A stretch of DNA of 61,474 nt from assembly GCA_020846005.1 (NCBI GenBank), contig JADLEQ010000112.1, positions 1-61,474 of the forward strand, read 5' to 3'. Within the stretch, counting starts at the first letter, position 1; each line of letters begins with the position of its first letter. This document shows, piece by piece, positions 1 to 9,122 of this stretch. A model generated the notes under the pieces. The model worked only from the letters and a program-made list of their open reading frames with translations. It searched no databases and had not been told where the DNA came from. Both the position numbers and the translations under genes were made by a program. The stretch comes from Polyangiaceae bacterium (GTDB lineage Bacteria; Myxococcota_A; Polyangia; Polyangiales; Polyangiaceae).

Positions 1-3000
1 AGCGGGACGGCGTGCACGGCGGACACCAACCCGTGCACGCTCGACCAGTGCAACGGCTCCGCCGTCGACTGCCAGCACCCCGCCGGCAACGCCGGCGCCT
101 CGTGCCGCTCGGCGGCGGGTGAGTGCGATGTGGCCGAGACGTGCTCCGGCACGAGCACCAGCTGCCCCGCGGACGCGAAGAAGTCGAGCGGGACGGCGTG
201 CACGGCGGACACCAACGCTTGCACGCTCGATCAGTGCAACGGGAGCTCGAACGACTGCCAGTACCCGGCGGGGAACGCCGGGACGATCTGCCGTGACACC
301 ACGGGCGAGTGCGATCTCCCGGAGACGTGCAGCGGCACCGCCACGAGCTGCCCGGCCGACACGAAGAAGCCGAGCGGCACCGTGTGCACGGCCGACACCA
401 ACCCCTGCAGCGAGGACGAGTGCGATGGCTCGTCCGCGGCTTGCCAGCACCCGGCCGGCAACGCTGGGACGACGTGCCGCGTCGCCGCAGGGCCCTGCGA
501 TGTCGCCGAGACGTGCTCCGGCAGCTCCACGAGCTGCCCGGCCGACTCGCTCGCGGGGTCGACCACCGTCTGCCGCCCGGCCGCGGGCGGCTGTGACGTG
601 GCCGAGACCTGCAGCGGCAGCTCCACGACGTGCCCGACGGATCTGTTCGCGGCGGCCTCGACCTCGTGCCGCTCGGCGAGCTGCGCGCCCGGGACACCTC
701 CGATCGCGACCCAGGGCGCGAACTGCACCGGCAGCGACGCCGACTGCCCGCCGCCCCAGACCATCCAGTGTCCGTCCGCGAACTGCAACGGCAACATTTG
801 CGGCGGCTGCACCCTCGACTCGGAGTGCGTGTCCGGGCTGATCTGCGACACCGGCGTCTGTGTGTCGCCCAAGCCGGACGGCTCGACCTGCAGCGCTGCG
901 ACCCAGTGCGCGAGCGGCGTCTGCGTCGACGGCGTCTGCTGCGACGACGCGTGCGGCGGTGGCGCGCCGAACGACTGCCAGGCGTGCAACGTGCCTGGGA
1001 GCGTGGGGACGTGCGCCCCGGCGCCGTCCACCGTCGTGTGCCGCGACTCGGCGGGCGAGTGCGACGTGGCCGAGACGTGCACGGGGACCAACACCTCGTG
1101 CCCGGCGGACACGAAGCTCCCGAGCGGGACGGCGTGCACCGCCGACGGCAACCCGTGCACCCAGGACGAGTGCAACGGCACCAGCGCGGCCTGCGGCTAC
1201 ACCCCGGGGAACGCGGGCGCTGTCTGCCGGCCGTCCGCCGGGACGTGCGACGTCGAGGAGACGTGCACCGGGACCGCGGCGGCCTGCCCGGCCGACGCTT
1301 TCGTGCCGAGCACCACCGTCTGCCGTGAGGCGACGGATGCGTGCGATGCCGAGGAGAAGTGCACGGGCAGCGACGCCAATTGCCCCGTGGACGGCAAGGC
1401 CGCCGCGGGCGCCGACTGCCAGGATGACGGCAACGCGTGCACGACCGACCGCTGCGACGGCTCCGGCGGCTGCCAACACGCTGCGGGCAACTCCGGCGCG
1501 ACCTGCCGGGACGTCGCGGGCCCGTGTGACGTCGCCGAGACGTGCGACGGCGCCACCCTGGCCTGCCCGGCGGACGCCTTCAAGACGGACGGCACGTCCT
1601 GCGCCGACGCGAATGTCTGCAACGGCAGCGAGTCGTGCGCGACGGGCGTGTGCAGCGCGACCGTCGCCCTGAACTGCGACGACGGCAACGCCTGCACCGT
1701 CGACGCCTGCGACCCGACGACCGGCTGCTCCAGCACGAACCGGCCGGACGGCTTCGCGTGCGATGACGGCAACCCGTGCAACACCGACGACCGCTGCACC
1801 GCAGGCGTCTGCGCCGGCAGCGGCGGCCCGAACTGCAACGACAACAACCCCTGCACGAACGACACCTGCGACACCGGTACGCAGGCGTGCATCAACACGC
1901 CGGCCACGGACGGCACGCCGTGCAACGACAGCAGCGCCTGCACGCAGGTGGACTCCTGCCAGGCGGGCACGTGCACGGGGTCGTCGGCGCTGAACTGCGA
2001 CGACGGCAACGCCTGCACCACCGACGTGTGCGACACCGGCATCGGGTGCCTGGCGACGCCCGTGGCGGACGGCGGCTCCTGCACGGACGGCAACCCGTGC
2101 AACGGCGCCGAGACGTGCCAGGCGGGCGCGTGCTCGAGCGGCACCCCGCTCGTCTGCAACGACGGCAACCCGTGCACGGCGGACGGCTGCTCGCCGACCG
2201 GCGGCTGCATCACCGTCGCCGTGCCCAACGGCATCTCGTGCAGCGATGGCAACCCGTGCAACGGCGCGGAGACGTGTCAGGCGGGCGCGTGCGCGGCCGG
2301 CTCGGTGACGGCGTGCGACGACGCGAACCCGTGCACGGCGGACGCCTGCGACTCGGTCACCGGTGCGTGCACGCACGTCCCGCTTGCGGACGGGGTGTCG
2401 TGCAGCGACGGGGATCCGTGCAACGGCGCCGAGATCTGCCAGGGCACGGTGTGCGCAGGCGGCGCCACGGTCGACTGCGACGACGGCGATCCCTGCACGG
2501 TGGACTCCTGCGGTGGCAGCCAGGGCTGCACGCACGTGGCCGCCGCGGACGGCACCTCCTGTGAGGACGCGAGCGCCTGCACGCAGGGCGACGCGTGCCT
2601 GGCGGGCGTGTGCACGGCCGGCGCCACGATCGGCTGCGACGACGACAACCCGTGCACCGTCGACATCTGCGACCCGAGCTTCGGCTGCGCCCACGCGTCG
2701 CTCCCCGACGCGACGACCTGCGACGACGGCAACCCCTGCTCCACCGGGGACGCCTGCGCGGGCGGCGCGTGCAGGGGCACCGGCGGGGTCGACTGCGACG
2801 ACGGTGACCCCTGCACGACGGACTCGTGCGACACGGGCACGCAGACGTGCACCCACGTGGCGCGCGCCGACGGCGCGGCCTGCAGCGACGGGAGCGCGTG
2901 CACCTTCGGTGACACCTGCCAGTCCGGTAGCTGCGCGGGGACGGCCATGGCGTGCGGCGACGCGAACGAGTGCACGCTCGACGACTGCGACGCGGCCACC

Positions 3001-3666
3001 GGCTGCCTCCACAACCCGCAGAGCGGCTCGCCGTGCAATGACGGCAACCCGTGCACCGAGGGCGACCGTTGCGTGGCGTCGACCTGCACGCCCCTGAGCG
3101 GGACGGTGTGCGCGCCCGCCGGCGAGTGCCGGGCCTCCGGCGCATGTGATCTCACCACGGGGCTCTGCACCGACCCGCCCGCGCCCGACGGCACGGTCTG
3201 CTCGAGCGGCGCGTGCCAGAGCGGCGCGTGCGTGAGCACGGGCGGCGCGGGGGGCGCGAGCGGCGCGGGCGGCGCGGGCGGTCAGGATGGTGGCGCGGGC
3301 GCGAGCGGCGCCGCGGGCGTCGACGCTGGCGGCGCGGCCGGCGCGAGCGGCGCGGCCGGGACCGGCGGCGCGGGCGGTGGCGGCGCGACCACCTCCGGTG
3401 GTGCCGCCGGCGCGTCTGGCGCGGGCGGCACGGCCGGGTCGTCTGGCGCGAGCGGCGCGGGCGGCGCGGGCGGCGGCGCGGCAGGGACGGGCGGTGGCGG
3501 CACGGCCGACGCAGGCCCCGACGCGGCCACGGGCGAGACGTTCGCGTTCGAGCCGGGCGGGTGCTCGTGTCGCACGACCGGGCGCGACCGGCCGCTCCCG
3601 GCCACGCTCGCGGTGCTCGGGGTGCTCGGCGCGCTCGCGGCGCGCCGGCGGCGGAGCGCGGCCTGA
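1..3666 (+). CDS. giant Cys-rich repeat surface protein with MYXO-CTERM-like tail (5' end outside window)
   Basis: The frame is open from the first base, so the N-terminus and signal peptide lie upstream; about 1221 residues are visible. Most of it is a degenerate tandem repeat of roughly 40 residues built on CDDGNPCT.D.C and CNGAE.CQ.G.C motifs, with Cys in nearly every short block, consistent with disulfide-rich extracellular modules. From about 3240 to 3540 comes a Gly/Ala/Ser-rich linker. The last ~35 residues are GGCSCR, a hydrophobic stretch, then RRRR, which matches the MYXO-CTERM sorting signal (Cys-containing motif, TM helix, Arg cluster) of myxobacterial surface proteins. Its stop is 8 bp from the converging next gene. 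The binding partner is unknown; an adhesin or structural role is inference. Confidence 0.85.
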   Translation, partial: SGTACTADTNPCTLDQCNGSAVDCQHPAGNAGASCRSAAGECDVAETCSGTSTSCPADAKKSSGTACTADTNACTLDQCNGSSNDCQYPAGNAGTICRDTTGECDLPETCSGTATSCPADTKKPSGTVCTADTNPCSEDECDGSSAACQHPAGNAGTTCRVAAGPCDVAETCSGSSTSCPADSLAGSTTVCRPAAGGCDVAETCSGSSTTCPTDLFAAASTSCRSASCAPGTPPIATQGANCTGSDADCPPPQTIQCPSANCNGNICGGCTLDSECVSGLICDTGVCVSPKPDGSTCSAATQCASGVCVDGVCCDDACGGGAPNDCQACNVPGSVGTCAPAPSTVVCRDSAGECDVAETCTGTNTSCPADTKLPSGTACTADGNPCTQDECNGTSAACGYTPGNAGAVCRPSAGTCDVEETCTGTAAACPADAFVPSTTVCREATDACDAEEKCTGSDANCPVDGKAAAGADCQDDGNACTTDRCDGSGGCQHAAGNSGATCRDVAGPCDVAETCDGATLACPADAFKTDGTSCADANVCNGSESCATGVCSATVALNCDDGNACTVDACDPTTGCSSTNRPDGFACDDGNPCNTDDRCTAGVCAGSGGPNCNDNNPCTNDTCDTGTQACINTPATDGTPCNDSSACTQVDSCQAGTCTGSSALNCDDGNACTTDVCDTGIGCLATPVADGGSCTDGNPCNGAETCQAGACSSGTPLVCNDGNPCTADGCSPTGGCITVAVPNGISCSDGNPCNGAETCQAGACAAGSVTACDDANPCTADACDSVTGACTHVPLADGVSCSDGDPCNGAEICQGTVCAGGATVDCDDGDPCTVDSCGGSQGCTHVAAADGTSCEDASACTQGDACLAGVCTAGATIGCDDDNPCTVDICDPSFGCAHASLPDATTCDDGNPCSTGDACAGGACRGTGGVDCDDGDPCTTDSCDTGTQTCTHVARADGAACSDGSACTFGDTCQSGSCAGTAMACGDANECTLDDCDAATGCLHNPQSGSPCNDGNPCTEGDRCVASTCTPLSGTVCAPAGECRASGACDLTTGLCTDPPAPDGTVCSSGACQSGACVSTGGAGGASGAGGAGGQDGGAGASGAAGVDAGGAAGASGAAGTGGAGGGGATTSGGAAGASGAGGTAGSSGASGAGGAGGGAAGTGGGGTADAGPDAATGETFAFEPGGCSCRTTGRDRPLPATLAVLGVLGALAARRRRSAA

Positions 3667-3674
3667 GGCGTCGA

Positions 3675-5333
3675 TCAGGCCGCGGCGACCGCGCCGCGCT
3701 GGTCGGCCTCGAGCGCCGCCAGCACGGCGCGGAGCGGCCCCTCGGTGAGGGGGGACGGATCACCGGGGCGGTGACGATCGGTCTCGGCGGCGAGCCCCGC
3801 CGCGGGCACCCAGACCCGCCCGCTCACCGGCGGGAGGAAGGCGCGCCGGTCGACCACGCCGTCGATGCGCGCCTTGAGCGCCGCGCGGGCGAGATCGCGG
3901 AGCGCGATCGCGTTCAGCAGCGTCGAGTACACGAGGGCGACGGGCCACGCGGCACCGAACGTCCCCAGCACCCACAGCGTGAGGTACCCGCTGGCGAGCA
4001 GGCCTACCGCGGCGCGCCAGCGGAACGGCGACGCGAGGTACCCGAGCCCGATGGGCACGAACGCGCCCGCCGTCAGGACGCCGCCCGCGATCGCGCCCGC
4101 GATCCCGAGCGTGACCTGGGTGCGCAGGCTCCCCGCGGCCGGCGCCGGGAGGTAGCGACCGCCCTGGCCTCGCTCCGCGTAGCCCTCGACGCCGCGGCGA
4201 GCCGACTCCGAGCTCGGGCGGACCCGCACCAGGTTCGCGGTCGCCGCGCCGCGCTCGAGCGCCGCGACGGCCTCGTCCGCGAACGCGGGGAAGAGCGTGA
4301 ACGTCAGCCCCTCCACGCCGCCGCTCGCGCTCCGGCGGGAGAGGGTGAGGACACGGTTGGTCGCGGACTCCGCGAGGCCGAGCCGGACGAGCGCGCCCTC
4401 CTCGATCGCGAGCACGCGCCGCCGCCACCACACCCGGGTCACGAAGCGCACCCCACCGGGCGCGACGACGAGCGTCCCCGCGCGGAACCGGCCGAGCTCC
4501 GGGGCGCGGTGCAGGAAGCACTCGACGCAGCCGGCCGCGCTCGGGTCGAGCCCCGCGTCGCGGAGGGCGCGCGCGACCGCGGGGGACGGCCGGCGCGGGG
4601 CGGCCGGGAGCCTCCGGAGCGCGCGCCACGCCTTGCGGAGCAGGCCGGCGCCGATGCGTACGTGGATCCACGCCAGCCTCGCGAGCAGCGGCGACACCAC
4701 GAGCCCGACGGCCAGGTAGAGCAGCGCCGCCACGAGCACGAGCGGGGACGCGCCGACCGCGAGCGTCGCGACGCTGGCGACGAACGCGAAGGCGTCGTCG
4801 ACGAACGAGTGGGCGAGGCGGAGCGACGGGATGGGCACGAACGACAGCAGCAGGCGCACGCCCGTCTTGCCGATCGTCGACAGCAGCGCGAAGACGGCGC
4901 CGGTCGCGACGGTCAGGGCGATCGCCGTCCCGGTGGCGAGCGTGGCGGAGTCTAGCTTCAGCGCCGCCGTCGCTGCGTCGAGCGCCGGAGCCGGAGCGTT
5001 CGCGGTCGACCACGCGATCAGCGCCGACACGGCGACGCCCGCGAACGGACGCCACGCGGTCGAGACCGGGACCAGCCACTGCTCGACGAACGAGATCTTG
5101 TCGGCGAGCGACTCCAGGATCGAGACGACGAGGAAGAACGCCCCGAGCCCCCACAGGAGGCTCGGCGGTCCCATCGCGTGCAGCGCGCCGTGGAGCTGCG
5201 CGTCGATGAGCGGCGTCGGGGCGCGCTCCGGCGCTGCCAGGAGGAAGACGAGGGCGAGGGGCACCCACGGGTTCTTGCCGGCCGCCGCGGAGCAACCCAC
5301 GGCGGCGACGACCGAGGTCGGCACGAGGTCCAC
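3675..5333 (-). CDS. DUF4126 domain membrane protein
   Basis: About 552 residues. The N-terminal ~200 residues fit the DUF4126 family: a Gly/Ala-rich first helix, the signature ESLADKI with a following WRPFAGV, and several hydrophobic helices. A soluble middle region (near residues 260-400, with a CVECFLH motif) follows, then more C-terminal membrane segments. A GTG at 5333 starts the recognisable domain; a second GTG at 5324 is equally possible because no clear Shine-Dalgarno decides between them. A much longer upstream reading frame exists but is antisense shadow of the neighbouring glycosyltransferase gene. It lies 68 bp downstream of that gene on the same strand and may be co-transcribed. 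Function unknown. Confidence 0.75.
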   Translation of the reverse strand: MDLVPTSVVAAVGCSAAAGKNPWVPLALVFLLAAPERAPTPLIDAQLHGALHAMGPPSLLWGLGAFFLVVSILESLADKISFVEQWLVPVSTAWRPFAGVAVSALIAWSTANAPAPALDAATAALKLDSATLATGTAIALTVATGAVFALLSTIGKTGVRLLLSFVPIPSLRLAHSFVDDAFAFVASVATLAVGASPLVLVAALLYLAVGLVVSPLLARLAWIHVRIGAGLLRKAWRALRRLPAAPRRPSPAVARALRDAGLDPSAAGCVECFLHRAPELGRFRAGTLVVAPGGVRFVTRVWWRRRVLAIEEGALVRLGLAESATNRVLTLSRRSASGGVEGLTFTLFPAFADEAVAALERGAATANLVRVRPSSESARRGVEGYAERGQGGRYLPAPAAGSLRTQVTLGIAGAIAGGVLTAGAFVPIGLGYLASPFRWRAAVGLLASGYLTLWVLGTFGAAWPVALVYSTLLNAIALRDLARAALKARIDGVVDRRAFLPPVSGRVWVPAAGLAAETDRHRPGDPSPLTEGPLRAVLAALEADQRGAVAAA

Positions 5334-5401
5334 CCGGTGGATCGTACGCTCCGGCCGTGCCCACGGCACGCGGCGGGCGCTTGGGGGTGCTGCGGGCCGC
5401 T

Positions 5402-7417
5402 TCAGCGCGCGCTGGCGGGCGGCGCGAGCCGCGGCGGCGCCAGGCGCGGTGACCCTGCGCTCGCCGCGCCGCGGAGCGCAGCGCGCAGCGTCGCGAGCTG
5501 GGCGGCTTGGTCCGGCTCGAGGCGGCTGCTCGCCGCGCGGTCGAGCAGCCCGCCGATCCGCGCGGCGTCGCCGTGCGCCTCGACGAGCCACGTCGCGGCT
5601 GCGAGCAACAGGGACGGATCTGCCTTCTTCCCGCACTCCCACGCGCGCTCGAGGTGGTCGGCCGCGCGCGAGCTCTGGCCGCTCGCGCGCGCGGCCTCTC
5701 CGGCCGCGATCCACGACCGACACGAGCCGCCGCCGAGCCGAAGCGCCTGCACGAACAGCGGCTCGGCCTCGCCCGGATACCCTCCGGCGAGGAGCGCGCT
5801 CCCCGCGAGCTCCGCGAGCTGGGCATGACCTCGCCGGTCGGCGGGCGGGCGCGCGAGCAGCTTGCGGGCGAGCGCGACCGCCTCCTCCCGGCGCTGCTGT
5901 CGGAGCAGCGTGGCGAGGACGTCGATCTGCACGTCGGGTGCGTCGCTGCAGTGGCGCTCCACCTCCCGCGCGGCGTCCACGACCTCGGCGTCGCGCCCGG
6001 CGGCGCGGGCCCGCACCACCCGGCGCTGGTAGAAGCGGCACTGGTCTTCCCGGGTCCGGTACTCCGCCGGCACCGCGAAGTAGTAGAGGCGATCCTCGTT
6101 GTCGAGCATGGCGCGCTCGTTCGCCAGCTCGGCGCGCGCCGGCAGGGTGCGCCAGGTCACCACGCCCGCCCACCCCGCGGCGCACAGCGCCAGGGCAGCC
6201 CGCGCGTGACGTGCGCCGAGCCACTCCGTCACCGGGCGGCTCGCCCAGCGCTCCCAAGCGAACCAGCACGCGAGGGTCGACGGGGTGAGGGCGTGGAAGA
6301 GCCAGCGGTCCGCGAACGGGAGCTTCCCCTCGACGGCCGGGACCCAGATCCGCTCCGCCACGAGCACGGGCGCCAGCGCGAGGAGCGCCCAGGCGAGGAG
6401 CGCGAGCAGCTCTTGCTCGCGCCGCCGCGCTGCGAGGACGACCAGCCCCGCCAAAGCGGCGAGCGAAGGCACCGTGAGGAGCGCGAAGCCCGCGCTCATG
6501 GCCTCGGCGATCGACACGTCGCGCACGGTGGACTCGAGGGAGAGCGGCCACACGTTCCGGGCATAGATCCCGAGCCCCGCGTAGAGCCGCAACGGATCGA
6601 GCGTCGCGCCGCCCTCGGCGAGCCCGGTCGCGACACGCTCGAGCAGGTGCCGGCGCAGCGGGAGGTAGAGCGCCGTCAGCCCGAGCACCGGGGCGAGCGT
6701 CCACAGCCGCCGGCGCTCGCCGCGACGCCAGTCGCCTCGGAGCAGCGCCCACGCGACGAGCGCGGGCGCGAGCGCCACGGACGCTTCCTTGCTCGCGAGC
6801 GCCGCGAGGGTCGCGGCGACGTGGACGGCGAGCCAGCCGCGCGCCTCGGCGCGCGCCCGCCAGGCGAGCCAGCCGAGGACGGCCCACGCGCTGGCGGTCG
6901 CCGCCACCACGTCGGAGCGTGCCATGACGAGGCAAACCGGCTCGACCGCTACGGGGTGGAGCGCCACGACGAGCCCGACCACCATCGCCGCGGCGCGGCT
7001 CGCGCCGAGCTGCCGCGCGAGCAGCTGCGCGCCCGCGATCCCGAGCGCGTGCCACCCGAGCTGGACGAGATGGTAGCCGAGCGGGCGCGCCGCGAAGAGC
7101 TGGTACTCGAGCAGCCACGAGAGCTTGGTGAGGGGGCGCCAGTACGGGATGATGTTGCCGGAGGACGACCAGAAGTAGTCGCTTGTCGCGTGCTCCCACC
7201 AGCGGGACGGATCGCGGAGGTAGGCGTTCTCCACGATGAGGAACCGCGCGTCGGCGACGAGCTCCGCGTGCCGGAGGCCGTGGAACGCGACCAGCGCCGC
7301 GACTGGGGCCACCAGCCACCACAGCGCGCGCGCGCGCCCCCCGGCGTCGTCCTGCGCCGGAGCGCGCGCCGCTCGCCGTCGCGTCTTGCCTCGCCGGGAG
7401 CCTGTCTTCGTCGCCAA
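5402..7417 (-). CDS. TMTC/PMT-like membrane glycosyltransferase with TPR-like C-terminus
   Basis: 671 residues. After a basic cytoplasmic N-terminus and first TM helix comes a loop with ENAYLRDPSRWW, then the highly typical YWRPLTKLSWLLEYQLF and GYHLVQLGWHALG blocks of the TMTC/GT-C family, followed by about ten TM helices. The C-terminal ~220 residues are Ala-rich helical repeats resembling TPRs. Eukaryotic TMTC proteins are O-mannosyltransferases acting on the lumenal face; bacterial homologues are mostly uncharacterised, so transfer of a lipid-linked sugar on the periplasmic side is inference. The start is TTG, with GAGAG about 10 nt upstream; no ATG lies near it in frame. Confidence 0.75.
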   Translation of the reverse strand: MATKTGSRRGKTRRRAARAPAQDDAGGRARALWWLVAPVAALVAFHGLRHAELVADARFLIVENAYLRDPSRWWEHATSDYFWSSSGNIIPYWRPLTKLSWLLEYQLFAARPLGYHLVQLGWHALGIAGAQLLARQLGASRAAAMVVGLVVALHPVAVEPVCLVMARSDVVAATASAWAVLGWLAWRARAEARGWLAVHVAATLAALASKEASVALAPALVAWALLRGDWRRGERRRLWTLAPVLGLTALYLPLRRHLLERVATGLAEGGATLDPLRLYAGLGIYARNVWPLSLESTVRDVSIAEAMSAGFALLTVPSLAALAGLVVLAARRREQELLALLAWALLALAPVLVAERIWVPAVEGKLPFADRWLFHALTPSTLACWFAWERWASRPVTEWLGARHARAALALCAAGWAGVVTWRTLPARAELANERAMLDNEDRLYYFAVPAEYRTREDQCRFYQRRVVRARAAGRDAEVVDAAREVERHCSDAPDVQIDVLATLLRQQRREEAVALARKLLARPPADRRGHAQLAELAGSALLAGGYPGEAEPLFVQALRLGGGSCRSWIAAGEAARASGQSSRAADHLERAWECGKKADPSLLLAAATWLVEAHGDAARIGGLLDRAASSRLEPDQAAQLATLRAALRGAASAGSPRLAPPRLAPPASAR

Positions 7418-7551
7418 GGGATCCGCTCTCGCCCGCTCGCGCGGAGGCCTCCGCCGGGAGGCGGCCCCGACTCTAGCGCCGGGGTCGCCCCGCGGTCGTC
7501 CCGGGCTGGGTCGCTCCGACCCGAGACGCGGCGTGGTACGGTCCTGGCGCC
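7418..7551. promoter_or_regulatory. divergent intergenic region
   Basis: 134 bp between the TMTC-like gene (-) and the glycoside hydrolase gene (+), so it must hold both promoters. A short inverted repeat GCCTCC-N4-GGAGGC lies at 7447-7462. No convincing -35/-10 pair is visible. Confidence 0.35.
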
Positions 7552-8934
7552 ATGCTCACCCGGTCGTACGTGCCTCTCGCCGCGCTCCTCGTCCTGGGCT
7601 GCTCCAGCGCCGGAGATCCCGAGCCCACGGTGACGCCCGGGGCCGCCCCGTGGAGCACCGGCGCAGGCGCGATCCGCGACGAGGCGGGCCGCGCTGTGGT
7701 GCTGCGAGGCGTGAACCTCGCGGGGTCGCACAAGCAGGCTCCCTACGTGGGCGTGCACACGCGGGAGGATTACGTCCGCCTCTCGCGCGACTGGGGCATG
7801 AACCACATCCGGTTCCTCGTCCTCTGGGCCGGGCTCGAGCCGGAGAAGGGGCAGTGGGACGACGCCTACCTCGACGAGATCGCCGAGCGCATGGACTGGG
7901 CGCACGAGGCGGGCCTGCGCGTCGTGCTCGACATGCACCAGGACGTGTACGGCGAGGGCTTCTACGGGGACGGCGCTCCACGCTGGACGTGCGCGGAGGC
8001 GCACTACGCGGCGTTCACCCCGCGGGATCCCTGGTTCACCAACTACCTCGATCCGGAGGTGATCGCGTGCGTGGATGGCTTCTGGGGCTCGGAGGAGCTC
8101 CGGGCGCACTACGCCGAGGCCTGGGTCCGCGTCGCGCGGCGCCTCGGATCGCACCCCGCGGTGCTCGGCTTCGATCCGATGAACGAGCCGTTCTGGGGTA
8201 CCCACCCGACGACGACGTTCGACGCCGAGGTGCTCCAGCCGTACTTCGAGTCGCTCGCGATCGCCATCCGCGAGGAGGCGCCCGACTGGCTCGCCTTCTT
8301 CGAGCCGTTCGCGGGGAGGAACCTCGGCTTCCCGACGAGCTTCGGGCCCTTCGGCGTCCCCGGGGTCGTGTACTCGCCCCACGCGTACGACACCGACGCC
8401 GAGTCCGGCGCTCCGTTCGACGCCAAGGCGCGGGACGCCCTCCTCGCGCGCATCCAGCGCCTGCGCGCGGACGCGGACCTGCTCGGGGTCCCGCTCTGGA
8501 TCGGCGAGTACGGCGGCACCTCGGATCTGCCCGGCATCGTGCCGTACGTGGACGCCGCCCGCGACGGCGCCGCGGCGATGGCGGCCGGCTCCGCGTACTG
8601 GTCGTACGACCTCGGCGGCGGCTATTCGCTCCTCGAGGCGGACGGCTCCGAGAAGCAGCACGTCGTCGATCGCATCACGCTGCCGTACCCCGAGCGCGTC
8701 GCCGGCGACCTCACGTCGTGGGAGTGGGACGAGCCAGCCCGGCGACTGCGCGTCCGCATGACGCCGCGGCTCGAGGGCGACGCGCCGACGATCCTGAGCG
8801 TCCCCGACCGGGTCTACCCGGCGGGCTATCAGGTGGTGGCGCCCGGCGGGAGCGTCACCCAGGAGCCGGGCCGGGCGCTGGTGCGCCTCCCGCGCGGCGA
8901 CCAGGAGGTCGTGCTCGAGGTCACGCCGCGCTGA
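7552..8934 (+). CDS. GH5 endoglycoceramidase-like secreted lipoprotein
   Basis: 460 residues. The signal peptide ends in the lipobox LVLGC (Cys17). The core is a GH5 TIM barrel of the endoglycoceramidase/cellulase type: LRGVNLAGSHK near 51, LDMHQDVYGEGF near 127, the acid/base Glu212 in DPMNEPFWG, SPHAYDT near 275, and the nucleophile Glu319 in WIGEYGG. The ~100 residues after residue 370 look like the C-terminal beta-sandwich seen in endoglycoceramidases. Family enzymes cleave the glycan from ceramide of glycosphingolipids; other GH5 beta-glucosidases share the motifs, so the substrate is inferred. It is monocistronic, facing the heme A synthase gene 188 bp away. Confidence 0.88.
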   Translation: MLTRSYVPLAALLVLGCSSAGDPEPTVTPGAAPWSTGAGAIRDEAGRAVVLRGVNLAGSHKQAPYVGVHTREDYVRLSRDWGMNHIRFLVLWAGLEPEKGQWDDAYLDEIAERMDWAHEAGLRVVLDMHQDVYGEGFYGDGAPRWTCAEAHYAAFTPRDPWFTNYLDPEVIACVDGFWGSEELRAHYAEAWVRVARRLGSHPAVLGFDPMNEPFWGTHPTTTFDAEVLQPYFESLAIAIREEAPDWLAFFEPFAGRNLGFPTSFGPFGVPGVVYSPHAYDTDAESGAPFDAKARDALLARIQRLRADADLLGVPLWIGEYGGTSDLPGIVPYVDAARDGAAAMAAGSAYWSYDLGGGYSLLEADGSEKQHVVDRITLPYPERVAGDLTSWEWDEPARRLRVRMTPRLEGDAPTILSVPDRVYPAGYQVVAPGGSVTQEPGRALVRLPRGDQEVVLEVTPR

Positions 8935-8950
8935 CGTCAGGTCACGCCGC
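8918..8950. repeat. 12-bp direct repeat flanking a CTGACGTCAG palindrome
   Basis: AGGTCACGCCGC occurs at 8918-8929 and again at 8939-8950. Between and overlapping them is the 10-bp palindrome CTGACGTCAG (8931-8940), which contains the TGA stop codon of the GH5 gene. It is probably a small local duplication; a regulatory role is unsupported. Confidence 0.5.
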
Positions 8951-9122
8951 CCGCAGGTGGGCGCCTCGTGCGTGGGCCCCGCCGTGCACCAGCGCGAAGG
9001 CGAGGCACCTCGCCGCGACGTCGGTCCACCGCCCTCCGGGGGAGCGGGAGCACCCCGGAGCCGATCCGCTCCGCGGCGTCGTCCGCCAGCCGATCGCCGG
9101 GGCCGCCGCGCGGCCCGGTCCC

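Noticed and set aside
1..3300. Periodic DNA repeats resembling a CRISPR-like or tandem array, and long open frames on the opposite strand
   Set aside because: The periodicity is codon-based, from Cys-rich protein modules with variable spacing; antisense frames are shadows of GC-rich codons.
3675..7322. A 1215-codon minus-strand frame that would fuse the DUF4126 protein to a long upstream segment
   Set aside because: The upstream part is Arg/Ala/Pro-rich antisense-frame sequence overlapping the TMTC-like gene; the real domain starts near 5333.
8931..8940. CTGACGTCAG as a regulatory site
   Set aside because: It overlaps a stop codon inside a small duplication in a convergent region, where no promoter is expected.
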